From a virus: a stretch of 31,135 nucleotides of DNA. Each line of letters opens with the position of its first letter. The stretch's first letter is position 1. Of this stretch, positions 14,559 to 23,750 are shown one piece after another. The DNA lies in the IMG/VR virus record IMGVR_UViG_3300032249_001209, positions 1-31,135 of that record. One strand, written 5' to 3'. A program made the translations under genes and the position numbers. The notes under the pieces were generated by a model. It saw nothing but the letters and a program-made list of their open reading frames with translations, had not been told where the DNA came from and did not search any database.

Positions 14559-15095
14559 GTGAGCAAGTCCACGGATCGGTTGGAGCAGGCGACGAGCCCG
14601 GAGGCGGCGGAGGCGAAGCAGCGCGACGGGCTCGCGCAGTTGCGGACCATCATCGACACGATGGTGCCACCGCGCACGGTCGAGGTCGTCGACGTCCTCG
14701 GCAACACCTACCGGCTCCCTGGCGCGGTCTCCGCGCGGGTGCAGGTCGAGATCCTTCGGATCGTCGAGGGGCTCGCCTCTCTCCCGGCTGGCGCGCTGCT
14801 CTCGGGCACCGGGGCGGATGCTCGCGGGGCCTTGTCGCTCCTCGCGGCGCTCGCGCACGAGCCGCTCGTCCTCGCCTCGCTCTCGGAGGCGTTCGGGATC
14901 GCGCACCCGCGCGTGGTCGCGACCGCGATCGAGGCGGTCCGGGCGGACGGTGGGCAGCCCAAGGACGCGGCGGACGTCTTCGCGGTCGAGGAGATCGTCG
15001 CGGGGCTCGTCCCTTTGTTCGTCCGCCTCGTGAAGCGCGGGACGTCGGCGGCGGAAGCGGTCGGCGTGCGCGGGGCGGAGCCGGCGCGCGCGTAG
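14559..15095 (+). CDS. Tail assembly chaperone, short form (gpG-like)
   Basis: GTG at 14559 is 5 bases after GGAGG (14549-14553); the GTG at 14553 overlaps that site and is rejected. The product is 178 residues. The first 30 residues are charged and helical. A small beta segment (VEVVDVLGNTYRLPG) follows, then an all-helical body (VQVEILRIVEGLASL, LSLLAALAHEPLVLASLSEAFG, VFAVEEIVAGLVPLFVRLVKRG). This is what lambda gpG and its relatives look like. The gene lies between the tube and the tape measure, where two chaperones are expected, the second made by frameshift. These proteins coat the tape measure until the tube polymerises and are absent from the virion. A shift site lies at 15011-15017. 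Confidence 0.75.
   Translation: MSKSTDRLEQATSPEAAEAKQRDGLAQLRTIIDTMVPPRTVEVVDVLGNTYRLPGAVSARVQVEILRIVEGLASLPAGALLSGTGADARGALSLLAALAHEPLVLASLSEAFGIAHPRVVATAIEAVRADGGQPKDAADVFAVEEIVAGLVPLFVRLVKRGTSAAEAVGVRGAEPARA
15011..15017 (+). promoter_or_regulatory. Programmed -1 ribosomal frameshift site CCCTTTG
   Basis: The heptamer has the exact X-XXY-YYZ form and is in phase with the zero frame, read as C CCT TTG. A slip back by one base moves ribosomes from the gpG-like frame (stop at 15093-15095) into the -1 frame, which is open far upstream and runs to the TAG at 15404-15406. GC-rich sequence downstream could form a stimulating structure. Confidence 0.65.
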
Positions 15096-15406
15096 CCTCC
15101 GGAGAGGACGTCCGGACGCTGCTCGGAGCTTTGTTCGCGAGCGGGTGGACCGTCGACGACGTGCTCGACCTGACGTGGGAGCAGGTGTGGTTCGTCGCGG
15201 AGTGCGTCCTCCGCCACAAGGCTCAACAGATCAACACCGTGGCGGAGCCGGTCCTCTCCGCGCTCGGAGCCCGGAAGGGCAAGCGAGCGCAGGCGGGGCG
15301 CGAGCGCGTCTCGGAGGCTCGCGGGTCGACGGAGGCGGCCTCTCCGGAGGAGCGCGACGCACGGCTCCTCCGCGCGATCGGAGCCGCTGGCTTCGAGGTC
15401 CGGTAG
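15017..15406 (+). CDS. Frameshift extension of the tail assembly chaperone (gpGT-like T domain)
   Basis: This -1 frame has no ATG or GTG that could start it, and its first TTG (15131) has GGAG only 2 bases away, too close to work. It is therefore best read as the C-terminal part of a fusion of about 282 residues with the chaperone gene before it (153 residues before the slip, 129 after). The first 40 residues after the slip are Arg/Gly-rich and linker-like. Then comes a folded helical segment, LLGALFASGWTVDDVLDLTW and EQVWFVAECVLRHKAQQIN, of the kind found in T domains of other siphoviruses, and a charged tail. In lambda the gpGT fusion binds the tape measure and recruits tube subunits. The tape measure gene starts 47 bases later. 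Confidence 0.65.
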   Translation, partial: VRPPREARDVGGGSGRRARGGAGARVASGEDVRTLLGALFASGWTVDDVLDLTWEQVWFVAECVLRHKAQQINTVAEPVLSALGARKGKRAQAGRERVSEARGSTEAASPEERDARLLRAIGAAGFEVR

Positions 15407-15453
15407 GGTGGACGCGATCGGGATAACCTCGCGGACGGAACGGAGGCGGCAAC

Positions 15454-18400
15454 GTGAGCACGACCATCGGTGACTTCGTCGTCCGCCTCGTCATGCAGGA
15501 CGAGGACTTCGACGAGGGCGCGCGCAACGCGAAGCGCACCCTCGACGGGCTCGGGCGCTCTCTCTCCGGCTTCGCGGACCTGCTCGGAGGGCTGTTCGTC
15601 ACGGCGGTTGGCGCGGCGACGGCGGCGATGGGGGCCTTCGCGGCCTCGTCCGTCGAGGTCGGCTCCGGCTTCGAGGCGAGCATCACGAAGGTGGGCGTCC
15701 TGGCGGGCGGGGTGGACGGCGCGGCGGCGGCGATCGACGCGCTCGGGGAGGAGGCGCGGAGGCTCGGGGCCACGACCGCCTACTCCGGGCAACAGGCGGC
15801 GGACGCGATGCAGACGCTCGCCTCCGCCGGTCTGAAAACGAACGAGATCATCGCGGCGACGAACTCCGCTCTACTCCTCGCTGGCGCCTCCGGGTCGACG
15901 CTCGACGACGCGACCTCGATCCTCGTCTCGACGATGTCGCAGTTCGGGCTTGCGGCCACCGACGCCGGGCGGATCTCCGACGTCTTCGCGCAGGCGATGA
16001 ACGTGTCCACGCTGGACATGACCTCGCTCACGGAGGCGATGAAGTACGCCGGAACCATCGGGCGGTCGTTCGGCTACAGCTTGGAGCAGACCACCGCGGC
16101 GGTCGCGCTGTTCCGCGACCTCGGCCTCGAAGGCTCGAAGGCCGGCACCGCCTTCCGCAACGCGCTCGCGCAGGCAACGACCGTCTCCACGAAGGGGGAA
16201 CAGGCGCTCGCTCGCTACGGGCTCACGGTCGCGGATATCAACCCTGAAACGCAGAACTTCGCGGAGTTGATGACCCGGCTCGGCCACGCCAACATGACGA
16301 CCACCGACCTGATCGCGGTGTTCGGACAGGAGGCGGCGGGCTCGATCGCGGTCCTCTCGCGCGGCTTCGCAGACGGGACGACCAAGTTTGATGAGTACCT
16401 GACCTCGTTCGAGCAGGCGGGCGGCACGACCGCCTCCGTCTACGCGGCGATGACGGACACGGTCGAGGGGCGCGTCGCACAGGTCTCCTCCGCGCTCGAA
16501 GAACTGCAACTCGTCCTCTTCGACACTTACGGCCCGCCGCTCCGCGACCTGCTCGACGAGGTCGCCTCGCTCGTCGGCTACGTCGCGGCCTCCTTCTCGC
16601 GCGCCTCCGGCGAGATCGGCTCCGGCTTCGCGGAGCAGGTCCGGAGCCTCGTCTCCTACCTGCAACAGAACCGGCAGGCGATCGCGCTCGGCTTTCAACA
16701 ACTCGTCGCCTCGACGGTCGCGCTCGGAGAGGCGCTCGTCCGGATCGTGCCGATCCTCGACGACCTGCTCGTCCTGATGGGCGCGGTCTTCCTGGCGAAC
16801 CGCGTCCGGATCTTCGTCTCCGCGATCGTGCAGGCGACGGGAGCGATCTCCACGCTCGGAGGCGGGCTCCGCGCGCTCTACGCGGCGGTCGTGGCGATGA
16901 GCGGCGGCACCCTGGCGCTCGTCGCGGCGATCGGCACTCTCGTCGTCGCGATCGGCGCCTACGTCATCGCGCAGAACAGCGCGGAGGCGGCGGCGGAGCG
17001 TCTCCGGGCGGCGGAGGAGCGCCTCGCGGCGGAGCGGGCGGAGCGCGAGAAGGTCGAGATCGCGAACGCGAACGAACTCGCGGCGGCACAGGCGCGTCGG
17101 CTCGGAGCGTTCGGGCTGGAACTGCAACAGCGCGGGCAGCTTACGAACGCGATCGACGGCCAACTCTCCGCGCTCGCGGGGCTCTCGGACGAGCAGATCC
17201 GCGCGGGTCTGGCGGAGGGACGGCTGTTCGAGGCGACCATCGCGGGGGAGCGGGTCGTCCTGGACAACGCGACCGCGCTCGAACTCGCGACCTCCGGCGC
17301 ACAGGGCTACGAGGACGCGCTCGCGGGCCTGGAAGCGGCACAGCGTCGCAACATCGGAGAGCAGCGGGCGGCGGAGACCTCGCTCGCGCGGCTCGACGAG
17401 GCGCTCGCGCGCTACGAGGCGACGACCTCCAACGGGATGAGCGGGACCGCTGCGTTCCGGGTCTACCTCGAACGCTACGGAGCGACGGTCGAGGAGGTCG
17501 AAGCGCGCCAACGCGCCTTGCGGGAGGAGGTAGCGGCGACGACCTCGCGCGTCGAGGTCTTCGCGAACGAGGCGCTCCTCGCGGAGCAGGCGCTCACCAA
17601 GAAGGCGATCGCCTCCGGCGCGGCGGCAACCGGCATCCAGGCGGAGGGAGAGGAGACCGGCAAGGCGACGAAGGCGGCGGAGGACTACGCCTCGAAGCTC
17701 CGGAGCGCGACGGAGGCACGGATCGCGCTCTCCCGCCGCGTGGCGGAGGAGGCGCTCCGCGCGTCCGGCGACGAGACGGCGGTGATCCTGGCGGACCTCG
17801 CGCGGCGCGAGGAGGAGGTCCGGCGGGTCTACGAGGCGGAGATCGCGCTCGTCCGCCGCAAGGCGGCGGAGGTCGTCCGGCTCAACCGCGCGATGGAAGC
17901 GGACCTCGCCTCGATCCGTGCGACCGCGCAGGCGAAGCAGCGCACGGAGACGGAGCGCCTCGTCGCGGCGGTCGAGCAGGAGTTGCGGTCCCTCCGCCTC
18001 ACCGACGAGCAGGAGGAGCAGGTCGCGACGGACGATCGGCTCGACGCGCTCGCGGAGGCGTTCACGAGGGAGGCGGCGCTCTACGAGGAGGGCTCGGAGG
18101 GGCGCCTCGCGGTGAACCGTCGCTTCCTGGCGGCGCTGGCGCTCGTCGAGGCGACGGAGGCGGAGAAGCGCCGTGCGGCACAGGTCGCGGCGGAGCGGGA
18201 GGGCGTGCGCGTCCTCGCGGGTCTCTACGCGGAGCAGACGGGGCGGATCGCGCGGTTCGAGGCGGAGCGCGCGCGGATCCTCGACGAGATCGCGGGCGCG
18301 TCCGCCGACACGCGCGCGCTCATCGAGGCGGAGTATGGGCGCCGCGTGCAGGCTGAGCGGGAGCGGATCTCCGACGAGGTCCGCGTCCTGACCGGGCGCG

Positions 18401-20403
18401 AGACGGACGAGATCGCGGCGCTCGAAGACCGCGCGGCATCGAGCCGCTCCGCGAGGCAGCGCGACCGGCTCCGCGAGCAGGCGGAGACGCTCCGCCGCAT
18501 TGACGCGCTGGAACGCGAGCGGGCCGCGAAGCTCGTGGACTACGCGGACGCGAGCGAGGAGGAGCGGGCCTCGATCGTCGAGACCTACTCCCGGCAGATC
18601 GAGGACGTCCAACGGGAGAGCGACGAGCGCACGCGCGAGCGGACCGTCGAGACGATCGAGCAGATCCGGCGCGCGGCCGTCGCGGTCGTCTCGGAGGTCG
18701 CTCGCGCGGCCGGCGCGGCCGTGGGCGCGGTCGTCTCCGGTCTCGGAGACCTCTTCGCCTCGTTGACCGGGGGCCTCGACCTCTCCCTCACGAGCGTGAC
18801 CTCCTCGGTGCTCGACGAGGTCGCGGCGGAGCGCGAGGCGCTCGCGGCGCAGTTGAAGGAGGGAGCGATCTCTCCGGAGCAGTACGAGGCGGGCCTCGCG
18901 GCGCTCGACCCCACGCAGGCGGCGCGCGACTTCGTCTCCGGCCTGCTCGCGGAAGCGTCGACGTTCGCGGCGACGCTGGCGGCGGCGGCTCCGGGGTTCA
19001 TCGAGGCGCTCGTCGAGGGGATCCCCTCGCTCGTGGACGGGCTCGTCGCGGCGATCCCGGCGGTCGTCGAGGCGCTCGCCTCCGGGCTCCCGGCGCTCGT
19101 CGACGTGCTCGTCGACGCGATCCCGCGCTTCGTCGCGGCCGTGGTCGAGGCGCTCCCGGTCCTCGTCGACGCGCTGGTGACGCTGCTCGTCGAAGGTCTC
19201 CCGGCGCTGCTCGCACAGTTGGGGCCGATCGTCGAGGCGCTCGTCGAGGCGCTCGTCGAGGCGGTGCCGGTCGTCGTGCAGGCGATCGCGGACGCGCTCC
19301 CCTCGGTGGTGGCCTTCGTCGTCGATGCGGTCGAGGCGCTCCTCGCGGCACTCCCGGAGATCATCTCCGGCATCCTGGCGGCGCTCCCCTCGATCCTCAC
19401 GACCCTGCTCGCGGGGGTGGGCGACCTCGTCGTCGCGGTCCTCGACGCGATCCCCTCGATCGTCGGCGCGATCGTCGACAACCTCCCGGCGATCCTGATG
19501 GCGCTCCTCCGCGGGGTGCTCGACATCGTTGTGCAGGTCGTCGCGGCGCTCCCGTCGCTCGTCGCGGGCATCGTGGACCTGCTCCCCACGCTCATCCCGG
19601 CTCTACTGCTCCTCGTCGTCGACCTCATCGTCGCGGTGCTCGACGCGATCCCTCAAATCATCGAGGGCTTCCTCCTCGCGCTCCCGCGGCTGATCACCTC
19701 TGTGATCCGGGCCATCCCGGCGATCATCCTGGGTATCGTCGACGCGCTCCCGCGGCTGCTCACCGCGCTCGTCGTCGGCATCGTCTCGCTGGTGCCGGAG
19801 ATCATCGTCGCGGTCGTGAAGGCGCTCCCGGCGATCGTCATCGCGTTGGTCGAGGGGTTGATCGAGGCGGTGCCCGCGCTGCTCCGCGCGATCTTCATCG
19901 ACCTGCCGATGATGCTCGGGCAGGCGATCGTCACAGCGATCCGCGAGGGGCTCGCGACGCTGGGGCGCTTCTTCAAGGACGTCTTCCGGGAGATCGTTAC
20001 GCTCGGGAAGGCAGACACGGCGACCTTCGGAGACACGCCGGGGCCGGTGCGGGCCGGCGGCGACGGACTGCTCGCCTCGTTCGCTCCCGGCGACTACGTC
20101 GTCGCGGCACAGCGTCCGGTGGACGTCCTCCGGCAAGCTCTCGCGGCCACGGGCGCAGACCTCTCCGGGGTCTTCGGCGGCGGAGAGCCTCCTCCGGCTT
20201 CGCCTCCGGTCGTCGTTGGCGGAGCCGGGGCGGCGGCTCCGATCGACATTGCGATCATGGCGGAGGGGCGGCTCCTCGACGCGGTGCAGGTCACCGCGCT
20301 CGATCGAGGTCACGCCCCGCGCCTCGACCAACGGCTCCGCCGCGCCTCCGGCGTGCGGGTCGGCGTGGACCGGGGCCGCTTCAACCCCTACTCGTCGACC
20401 TGA
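15454..20403 (+). CDS. Tape measure protein (TP901 family)
   Basis: GTG at 15454 follows GGAGG (15442-15446). The product is 1649 residues. At the known scale of about 0.15 nm per residue this predicts a tail near 250 nm, long for a siphovirus. Residues 1-350 hold the conserved N-terminal domain of TP901-type tape measures, with F-E-A-S-I-T-K-V (near 75), ATTAYSGQQAADAMQTLASAG and the SLTEAMKYAGTIGRSFG region. Hydrophobic stretches near residues 48-68 and 450-510 may be membrane-active. Residues 520-1110 are mostly charged coiled coil, rich in Glu, Arg and Ala. Residues 1180-1490 are an unusual run of 11-residue hydrophobic repeats ending in [IL]P. The C-terminus (after 1500) is Gly/Pro-rich, as expected for the part near the tip, and ends in a small domain. 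The protein sets tail length and is ejected ahead of the DNA. Confidence 0.9.
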   Translation: MSTTIGDFVVRLVMQDEDFDEGARNAKRTLDGLGRSLSGFADLLGGLFVTAVGAATAAMGAFAASSVEVGSGFEASITKVGVLAGGVDGAAAAIDALGEEARRLGATTAYSGQQAADAMQTLASAGLKTNEIIAATNSALLLAGASGSTLDDATSILVSTMSQFGLAATDAGRISDVFAQAMNVSTLDMTSLTEAMKYAGTIGRSFGYSLEQTTAAVALFRDLGLEGSKAGTAFRNALAQATTVSTKGEQALARYGLTVADINPETQNFAELMTRLGHANMTTTDLIAVFGQEAAGSIAVLSRGFADGTTKFDEYLTSFEQAGGTTASVYAAMTDTVEGRVAQVSSALEELQLVLFDTYGPPLRDLLDEVASLVGYVAASFSRASGEIGSGFAEQVRSLVSYLQQNRQAIALGFQQLVASTVALGEALVRIVPILDDLLVLMGAVFLANRVRIFVSAIVQATGAISTLGGGLRALYAAVVAMSGGTLALVAAIGTLVVAIGAYVIAQNSAEAAAERLRAAEERLAAERAEREKVEIANANELAAAQARRLGAFGLELQQRGQLTNAIDGQLSALAGLSDEQIRAGLAEGRLFEATIAGERVVLDNATALELATSGAQGYEDALAGLEAAQRRNIGEQRAAETSLARLDEALARYEATTSNGMSGTAAFRVYLERYGATVEEVEARQRALREEVAATTSRVEVFANEALLAEQALTKKAIASGAAATGIQAEGEETGKATKAAEDYASKLRSATEARIALSRRVAEEALRASGDETAVILADLARREEEVRRVYEAEIALVRRKAAEVVRLNRAMEADLASIRATAQAKQRTETERLVAAVEQELRSLRLTDEQEEQVATDDRLDALAEAFTREAALYEEGSEGRLAVNRRFLAALALVEATEAEKRRAAQVAAEREGVRVLAGLYAEQTGRIARFEAERARILDEIAGASADTRALIEAEYGRRVQAERERISDEVRVLTGRETDEIAALEDRAASSRSARQRDRLREQAETLRRIDALERERAAKLVDYADASEEERASIVETYSRQIEDVQRESDERTRERTVETIEQIRRAAVAVVSEVARAAGAAVGAVVSGLGDLFASLTGGLDLSLTSVTSSVLDEVAAEREALAAQLKEGAISPEQYEAGLAALDPTQAARDFVSGLLAEASTFAATLAAAAPGFIEALVEGIPSLVDGLVAAIPAVVEALASGLPALVDVLVDAIPRFVAAVVEALPVLVDALVTLLVEGLPALLAQLGPIVEALVEALVEAVPVVVQAIADALPSVVAFVVDAVEALLAALPEIISGILAALPSILTTLLAGVGDLVVAVLDAIPSIVGAIVDNLPAILMALLRGVLDIVVQVVAALPSLVAGIVDLLPTLIPALLLLVVDLIVAVLDAIPQIIEGFLLALPRLITSVIRAIPAIILGIVDALPRLLTALVVGIVSLVPEIIVAVVKALPAIVIALVEGLIEAVPALLRAIFIDLPMMLGQAIVTAIREGLATLGRFFKDVFREIVTLGKADTATFGDTPGPVRAGGDGLLASFAPGDYVVAAQRPVDVLRQALAATGADLSGVFGGGEPPPASPPVVVGGAGAAAPIDIAIMAEGRLLDAVQVTALDRGHAPRLDQRLRRASGVRVGVDRGRFNPYSST
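18990..19910 (+). repeat. Hydrophobic 11-residue repeats in the tape measure
   Basis: Over 300 residues (about 1180-1490 of the protein) the motif A-[IL]-P or G-[IL]-P recurs, often at exactly 11 residues: GIPSLVDGLVA, AIPAVVEALAS, GLPALVDVLVD, AIPRFVAAVVE, ALPVLVDALV and so on. I count more than 20 such prolines, with a few units stretched to 15-18 residues. At the DNA level the copies have diverged, so the repeat is old. Confidence 0.85.
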
Positions 20404-20413
20404 CGGAGCCGCT

Positions 20414-23400
20414 GTGGCGAACCTCTCCTCCCTGCTCCTCCCTCCGGACCCGGACTTCGTCGCTCGCGCGGAGCCGGTCGCGGCCTCGTCCGTTCTCGAC
20501 CGGCAACCGGGGCGCGGCATCCCGGCGGCGACCAACGAGGGCGCGCTCGCGCTGCTCGCGACCGGGGCGCCGCTCAACGACAAGGCCTCGTTCGAGACCC
20601 GCGTGCAGACCTCCGGCGGGATCGGAGCCGGAGCGACCTGGGTGTGGCGCTACAAGGGTGAGAACGACGATGGGTGGCGCGGAAGCGACGATGCGCGCTT
20701 CATGCACTCGATCTCCGACCCGTTCGGAGGTTTGCGGTTCGGCTGGGGCGCGAGCGCGGTCTACGTCTCCGCGCTCCGGCGGGAGATCGTCTACGTCGGA
20801 GAGGGCTCCTCGACGAACCAGATCCGCGCAGCCTACCGGCCGGTCGACCGCGTGCAGGCGGCGTGGACGACCACGACGATCTCGTTCCCGCGCGGCCTGG
20901 ACAACGCCGGAGACCAAGTCTGTGGGTTCGACGTCGTCGAGCTTCCGGACGGGGCGCTCCGCGCGCTGGTGCGGAACGGGAGCGACCTCGACCTCTACGG
21001 CTCGAACGACGGGCTCTCGTGGACCCTGATCGGGAACGACCTCCTCTCCCGGTTCGCGGGCCGGCGCTCCTCGACGCTGCTCGTCGTGAAGCTGGCGGAG
21101 AGCGGCGGCTACCTCCGGCTGGCGGCGGTCGACAACGACGTGGGCGGATTGGGGCTCGGTTACACGATCACGACGATGGTGTCGAGCGATCGCGGCGCGA
21201 CGTGGACGGAGACGAACCTCGCATCGAGCGCGGAGGTCATCGACGCGAACTCCTCGACCTCGTGGCCTTCCGGGGCGCAACGCTTCGTGCTGGACCTCGT
21301 CGGGCTCGGAGACGGAGGCGGCTCGTTCCTGCTCGCGGTGAAGGCGTCCTCGCTCGTCCGGGTCTACTCCGCCTCCGGCACGGAGGGCTGGACACTCACG
21401 CCGACCGCCTCGTCGACCTCGTCCGGCGCGCTCACCCTCTCGCTCGGAGCGGCGACGACGATCTACCGGGTCTTCCTGGCGCGCGGCCCGGACTACGTCC
21501 ACCTCCTCGTCTTCTCGGAGAGCCTCTCCGCGACGGGAGTGCAGGTCTCGCACCGGAAGCTGGACCGGCGCTCCTCCCTCGCCTCCGGCTCGTGGGAGCC
21601 GCTCTCCTTCGCGGAGTCGCGGATCGACGGCTACAACGGGGCGCTCCGCTACCTCCCGCTCCGGGCGAAGCTGCACCACGTCGGGCACTCGCTCGTCCTC
21701 GTCGGTGGGGTCTACGACCTCGACGGCGGTGCGGAGGAGCAGGGCGTGACCTACTGGCGGCAGGAGGGATGGTCGCTCCGTCCGCTCCGCGACGCTCACC
21801 CTCCGGGCGTCTACTCCGCGTTCGCAGTTGAAACCTTCGCGCTTCAACCGACCGGGCCGCTGTTCAACGCGATCGAGTGGGTCACGACGACCGGGCGACC
21901 GGGCGGGGTGACCTGGGCCTCCTCGACCTCGCCGTGGACGCTGACCTACTCCGGGGGCGTCACCGCCAACTGGAACACGGACCGCCTCCGGATCACGGAC
22001 GCGGGCTCCGGGGTCCGCTCGCACTTCTACGAGTACGTCGACCCGTCGACCGCCTCCGGCAGTCTCCCGGACGTGTCGTGGTGCCTTGGGGAGAGCAGCG
22101 TCGACGGCCCGGATGGAAGCCTCGTCGAGTGGACGGCGCGGGTGCAGGGCGGAGACCGGACCGTCTCCGGCGGGGCGCGGGTCCGGGTCGCCTCGCTCCC
22201 TCGCTCCGGCTCGACCTCCGGACGAGCGGTGAACGTCGAGGTCCGGATCGACGAGAACGGCGTCTCCGTCTTTGATGGCGGCGCGGGGACGACCCTCGCC
22301 TCGATCGTTCCGGACGCGGGGGTCTACGGCTCAACGCCGATCGGCTCCGCGTTTTGGGAGTTCCGGCTCGCGTTCCAGCCGGAGCCTCCCTCGACCGTCT
22401 GTGCGTGCGTCCTCTCGATCCGGCGCGTCGACCGGGAAGAGTGGCTCTCGACCGCGCGGCTGCTCCCCTCGACGAGCGCCTCCTCGATCACCCGCCAACA
22501 GGTGCAGTTCGGCGTGCCGACGACCTCGAACGCGACGACGAGCACCTCCTTCTGGCGCGATCTGCGGATCAAACAGGGGAACGCGCTCGGACAAGTGGAC
22601 CTCGCGGGCGTCTACCCCGTTCCGGGCCGCATCCGGCCGGACACCGTCCGGGGGCGCAACGTCTCGACCTTCGCGGTCTACGGAGCGGAGGGCGTCGACC
22701 TCGCGTGGGGCGGCGGGGGAGGCTTCGATGGCGACCGGCACGCCTCGACCCTGGCCCAACAGTTCGGGATCCGGAACCTGCTCGTCTCCTCTCCTCGCTT
22801 CGAGTGGCGCTCCGCACGGCAGGCGAGCCCGTCCGTCGCGCTCCCGATCTCCTCGCTCGACTTCGGGACGAGCCGGGGCGCCGCAAACCGGTTCCGACAC
22901 GACGCGATCGGGATCTTTGGGACGAACGCGGAGACGGTCGAGGTCCGCTACTCGAACGACCCGGCGTTCGGCACGTCGACCCTGGCGGGAACACTCTCGC
23001 TGACGCGGTTTGCGGGGCTCCGGGTTGACGCGGTCGATGGGAACGCGATCACGGTCTCCGGGCCTCTCCCGGCCGATGCGGAGGTCGGCTCCGCGCTCGG
23101 ACGGTCGTTCTACGCGCGCGTGACCTCGGAGGCTCCCGCCGGCTACTCCGACGCGCGCGAGTGGGTCGTCGAGCAGCATCGCGGCTCGACGCTGCTCCTC
23201 CGGTCCGCGACCGCGCTCACGACGGCGCTCGTGGGCGCCACGCTGGCGATCCGGAGCGACCGTGGCGTCCTGCTCTACGACGCGGCGCAGGCGGGGGGCT
23301 ACCTCCGGCTCCGTGTCGCCAACGGCTACCCGGCGGAGGGCTACCAGCGGCTTGGCACGCCGATCCCGTCCGTCCGGCTCCCTCTCCCGGCTCCGCTGGC

Positions 23401-23749
23401 GTGGGAGCACGAGGATGCGTCCGCTCCGACCGTCACGACGTTCCGGAGCCGTGGCGCGGTCTCGTGGGCCTACACGGAGGGACCGTCGACGAGGTCGCTC
23501 TCGCTCGCCATCGACGGAGAGGCGAGCCGGCAGCGGCAGCGGATCCGCGATGTCCTCCGAACGACGGCGGGCTACGAGGAGTTCGCGGGGGTGCTCGTCC
23601 TCGACGACGCGAACCTCCGCGATGCGGAGAGCGTCCTCCTCGGACGGATCTCCGGCGGGGTGGACCTCTCGAACCCTGGATGGCGCCTCGACGGCGGTGT
23701 CTGGCGGCCGGTGGGCTCCTTGAAGCTCCGGTTCAACGAGGAGGTGTAG
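20414..23749 (+). CDS. Large tail-tip protein with Asp-box (BNR, sialidase-like) propeller signatures
   Basis: GTG at 20414 follows GGAG (20405-20408) and starts 10 bases after the tape measure stop. The product is 1111 residues, almost all beta. In residues 60-450 there are Asp-box motifs of BNR/sialidase-type propellers: SSDRGATWTE (S258-x-D-x-G-x-T-W264) and the shorter SNDGLSW near residue 200. Regularly spaced strands around them suggest a full propeller. The middle (500-800) is Ser/Thr-rich with jelly-roll-like strands. The C-terminal 130 residues (LYDAAQAGGYLRLRV to the end) look like a separate domain with a conserved 'GGV..SNPGW.L.GG.W' region that may anchor it to the tail. Position right after the tape measure is that of the distal tail protein, though this one is far larger. 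A role in binding or processing a surface glycan is possible. No catalytic site is identified. Confidence 0.7.
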   Translation: MANLSSLLLPPDPDFVARAEPVAASSVLDRQPGRGIPAATNEGALALLATGAPLNDKASFETRVQTSGGIGAGATWVWRYKGENDDGWRGSDDARFMHSISDPFGGLRFGWGASAVYVSALRREIVYVGEGSSTNQIRAAYRPVDRVQAAWTTTTISFPRGLDNAGDQVCGFDVVELPDGALRALVRNGSDLDLYGSNDGLSWTLIGNDLLSRFAGRRSSTLLVVKLAESGGYLRLAAVDNDVGGLGLGYTITTMVSSDRGATWTETNLASSAEVIDANSSTSWPSGAQRFVLDLVGLGDGGGSFLLAVKASSLVRVYSASGTEGWTLTPTASSTSSGALTLSLGAATTIYRVFLARGPDYVHLLVFSESLSATGVQVSHRKLDRRSSLASGSWEPLSFAESRIDGYNGALRYLPLRAKLHHVGHSLVLVGGVYDLDGGAEEQGVTYWRQEGWSLRPLRDAHPPGVYSAFAVETFALQPTGPLFNAIEWVTTTGRPGGVTWASSTSPWTLTYSGGVTANWNTDRLRITDAGSGVRSHFYEYVDPSTASGSLPDVSWCLGESSVDGPDGSLVEWTARVQGGDRTVSGGARVRVASLPRSGSTSGRAVNVEVRIDENGVSVFDGGAGTTLASIVPDAGVYGSTPIGSAFWEFRLAFQPEPPSTVCACVLSIRRVDREEWLSTARLLPSTSASSITRQQVQFGVPTTSNATTSTSFWRDLRIKQGNALGQVDLAGVYPVPGRIRPDTVRGRNVSTFAVYGAEGVDLAWGGGGGFDGDRHASTLAQQFGIRNLLVSSPRFEWRSARQASPSVALPISSLDFGTSRGAANRFRHDAIGIFGTNAETVEVRYSNDPAFGTSTLAGTLSLTRFAGLRVDAVDGNAITVSGPLPADAEVGSALGRSFYARVTSEAPAGYSDAREWVVEQHRGSTLLLRSATALTTALVGATLAIRSDRGVLLYDAAQAGGYLRLRVANGYPAEGYQRLGTPIPSVRLPLPAPLAWEHEDASAPTVTTFRSRGAVSWAYTEGPSTRSLSLAIDGEASRQRQRIRDVLRTTAGYEEFAGVLVLDDANLRDAESVLLGRISGGVDLSNPGWRLDGGVWRPVGSLKLRFNEEV

Positions 23750-23750
23750 G

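Noticed and set aside
15131-15406. Independent gene starting at TTG 15131
   Set aside because: GGAG is only 2 bases before the TTG, the frame is open far upstream without a start, and an in-phase slippery heptamer explains it better.
15871-18612. Minus-strand frame of 913 codons opposite the tape measure
   Set aside because: Same shadow effect; composition is Arg/Leu/Asp-rich without any domain.
18990-19910. Repeat block read as a CRISPR array or DNA-level tandem repeat
   Set aside because: The copies are in frame, differ in DNA sequence and length, and only the protein pattern recurs.
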